Source: Candidatus Poribacteria bacterium (lineage in GTDB: Bacteria; Poribacteria; WGA-4E; WGA-3G). From it: a DNA stretch of 32,361 nucleotides. Each line of letters opens with the position of its first letter. The stretch's first letter is position 1. A program made the position numbers and the translations under genes. Below the pieces are notes generated by a model, which saw only the letters and a program-made list of their open reading frames with translations, had not been told where the DNA came from and did not search any database. This document shows positions 32,049 through 32,361 of the stretch, in pieces. The stretch lies in the NCBI GenBank assembly GCA_022827225.1, contig JAJDTJ010000105.1, forward strand, positions 1-32,361, written 5' to 3'.

Positions 32049-32218
32049 ACGATCATATCTCCCATCTGTTGATTCAATTTTTCCTGAACCTGCTGGCGGC
32101 GACGGCGCGTGAAAAGGAAATCTTCCTTTAGCATTTGCGAACCGACCAATAACCATTCTCGATACTGTTCAAATGTAATCTTGAAGGGTTCCAGCGGAAA
32201 ATCGGGGTTCACTTCCAT
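32045..32218 (-). CDS. 57-residue protein of unknown function, coupled to the next gene
   Basis: The frame from the ATG at 32218 encodes 57 residues: acidic/aromatic N-terminus (MEVNPDFPLEPFKITFEQ), a helix (YREWLLVGSQMLKEDFLF), a TRRRRQ cluster and a final helix (QVQEKLNQQMGDMIV). Its composition is that of a real folded peptide, and its TGA overlaps the ATG of the next gene (ATGA). No clear Shine-Dalgarno. The basic cluster might bind nucleic acid or a partner; function unknown. It is preceded by the tail of another minus-strand frame 31 bases upstream. Confidence 0.5.
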   Translation of the reverse strand: MEVNPDFPLEPFKITFEQYREWLLVGSQMLKEDFLFTRRRRQQVQEKLNQQMGDMIV

Positions 32219-32249
32219 GTCATACTAAAGTTTGGACGATATTGTAAAC

Positions 32250-32361
32250 TTATGCTGCCTTGTCAAAAGGCAGGGGTGTATCGTCTTGAAAACGGACATT
32301 AATATTCTGTGAGTTTGTTTTTTCATTGAACTTGGCAAAAAATCTTGAGACCGCTATTTGC
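32250..32361 (-). CDS. C-terminal part of a gene cut by the right edge
   Basis: The minus-strand frame is open from the edge to a TAA at 32252-32250 and encodes 36 residues (QIAVSRFFAKFNEKTNSQNI... ending FDKAA). It is 31 bases upstream of the 57-residue ORF in the same direction, so the three may form an operon. A TTGACA at 32265-32260 inside it could give a second promoter for the small genes, with TACAAT 15 bp away. Family not recognisable. Confidence 0.35.
   Translation of the reverse strand, partial: QIAVSRFFAKFNEKTNSQNINVRFQDDTPLPFDKAA

Overview
The window looks like a chromosomal segment of a Gram-negative-type (outer-membrane) bacterium, most likely of the Candidatus Poribacteria or a close relative. 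The pointers are a secreted protein ending in a FlgD/T9SS-like tail of the form NPFNPETWIPYQL, a PhyH-family dioxygenase beside a beta-helix protein, many small lipoproteins with clear lipoboxes, and dispersed palindromic repeats between genes. This placement is by recognition only; no marker-gene tree was made. Promoters are unusually easy to read: most match TTGACA-N17-TATAAT closely, always with a 17-bp spacer.

Layout. 1-3.1 kb: a large secreted cohesin/Spondin_N protein (minus strand) ending at an elaborate bidirectional terminator. 3.0-7.3 kb: a cupin gene divergent from a plus-strand run of a triple DUF5069 protein, a right-handed beta-helix protein and a PhyH dioxygenase. 7.5-10.4 kb: a lipoprotein alpha-carbonic anhydrase and a HAD phosphatase, with a 50-codon remnant-like ORF wedged between them by stop/start overlaps, then a convergent secreted protein with an HNHGH motif. 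10.6-14.3 kb: a decayed kinase-like gene, an Asp-box propeller protein, a VOC protein, an unknown protein, a small inverted-repeat element, a lipoprotein and a Nudix hydrolase. 14.3-18.4 kb: tandem consensus promoters and two Fur-box-like palindromes ahead of a porin, an imelysin lipoprotein and a di-haem oxidoreductase lipoprotein, together a probable iron-responsive envelope system. 18.4-20.7 kb (minus): two related small lipoproteins and a membrane-anchored protein. 20.8-24.8 kb (minus): a CsgG-like protein, a XylF-type sugar-binding lipoprotein, a tandem hairpin repeat, a DppC-type permease and a small protein. 25.0-29.1 kb (plus): a TAXI-type binding lipoprotein, rplM, rpsI, purA, tRNA-Lys and tRNA-Glu, closed by a strong terminator. 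29.1-32.4 kb (minus): an 805-residue protein with duplicated helical and thioredoxin-like domains, a 100-bp TA-flanked MITE, and a cluster of very short overlapping genes running off the right edge.

The housekeeping block (rplM-rpsI-purA-tRNAs) is conventional. The rest is accessory: envelope and binding proteins, with transporter pieces lacking their usual partners (xylF without xylG/xylH, a TAXI protein without a TRAP permease, a DppC permease without DppB/D/F). Several small genes and gene remnants are below 60 codons and easily missed. The most coherent functional unit is the Fur-box/porin/imelysin/di-haem operon.
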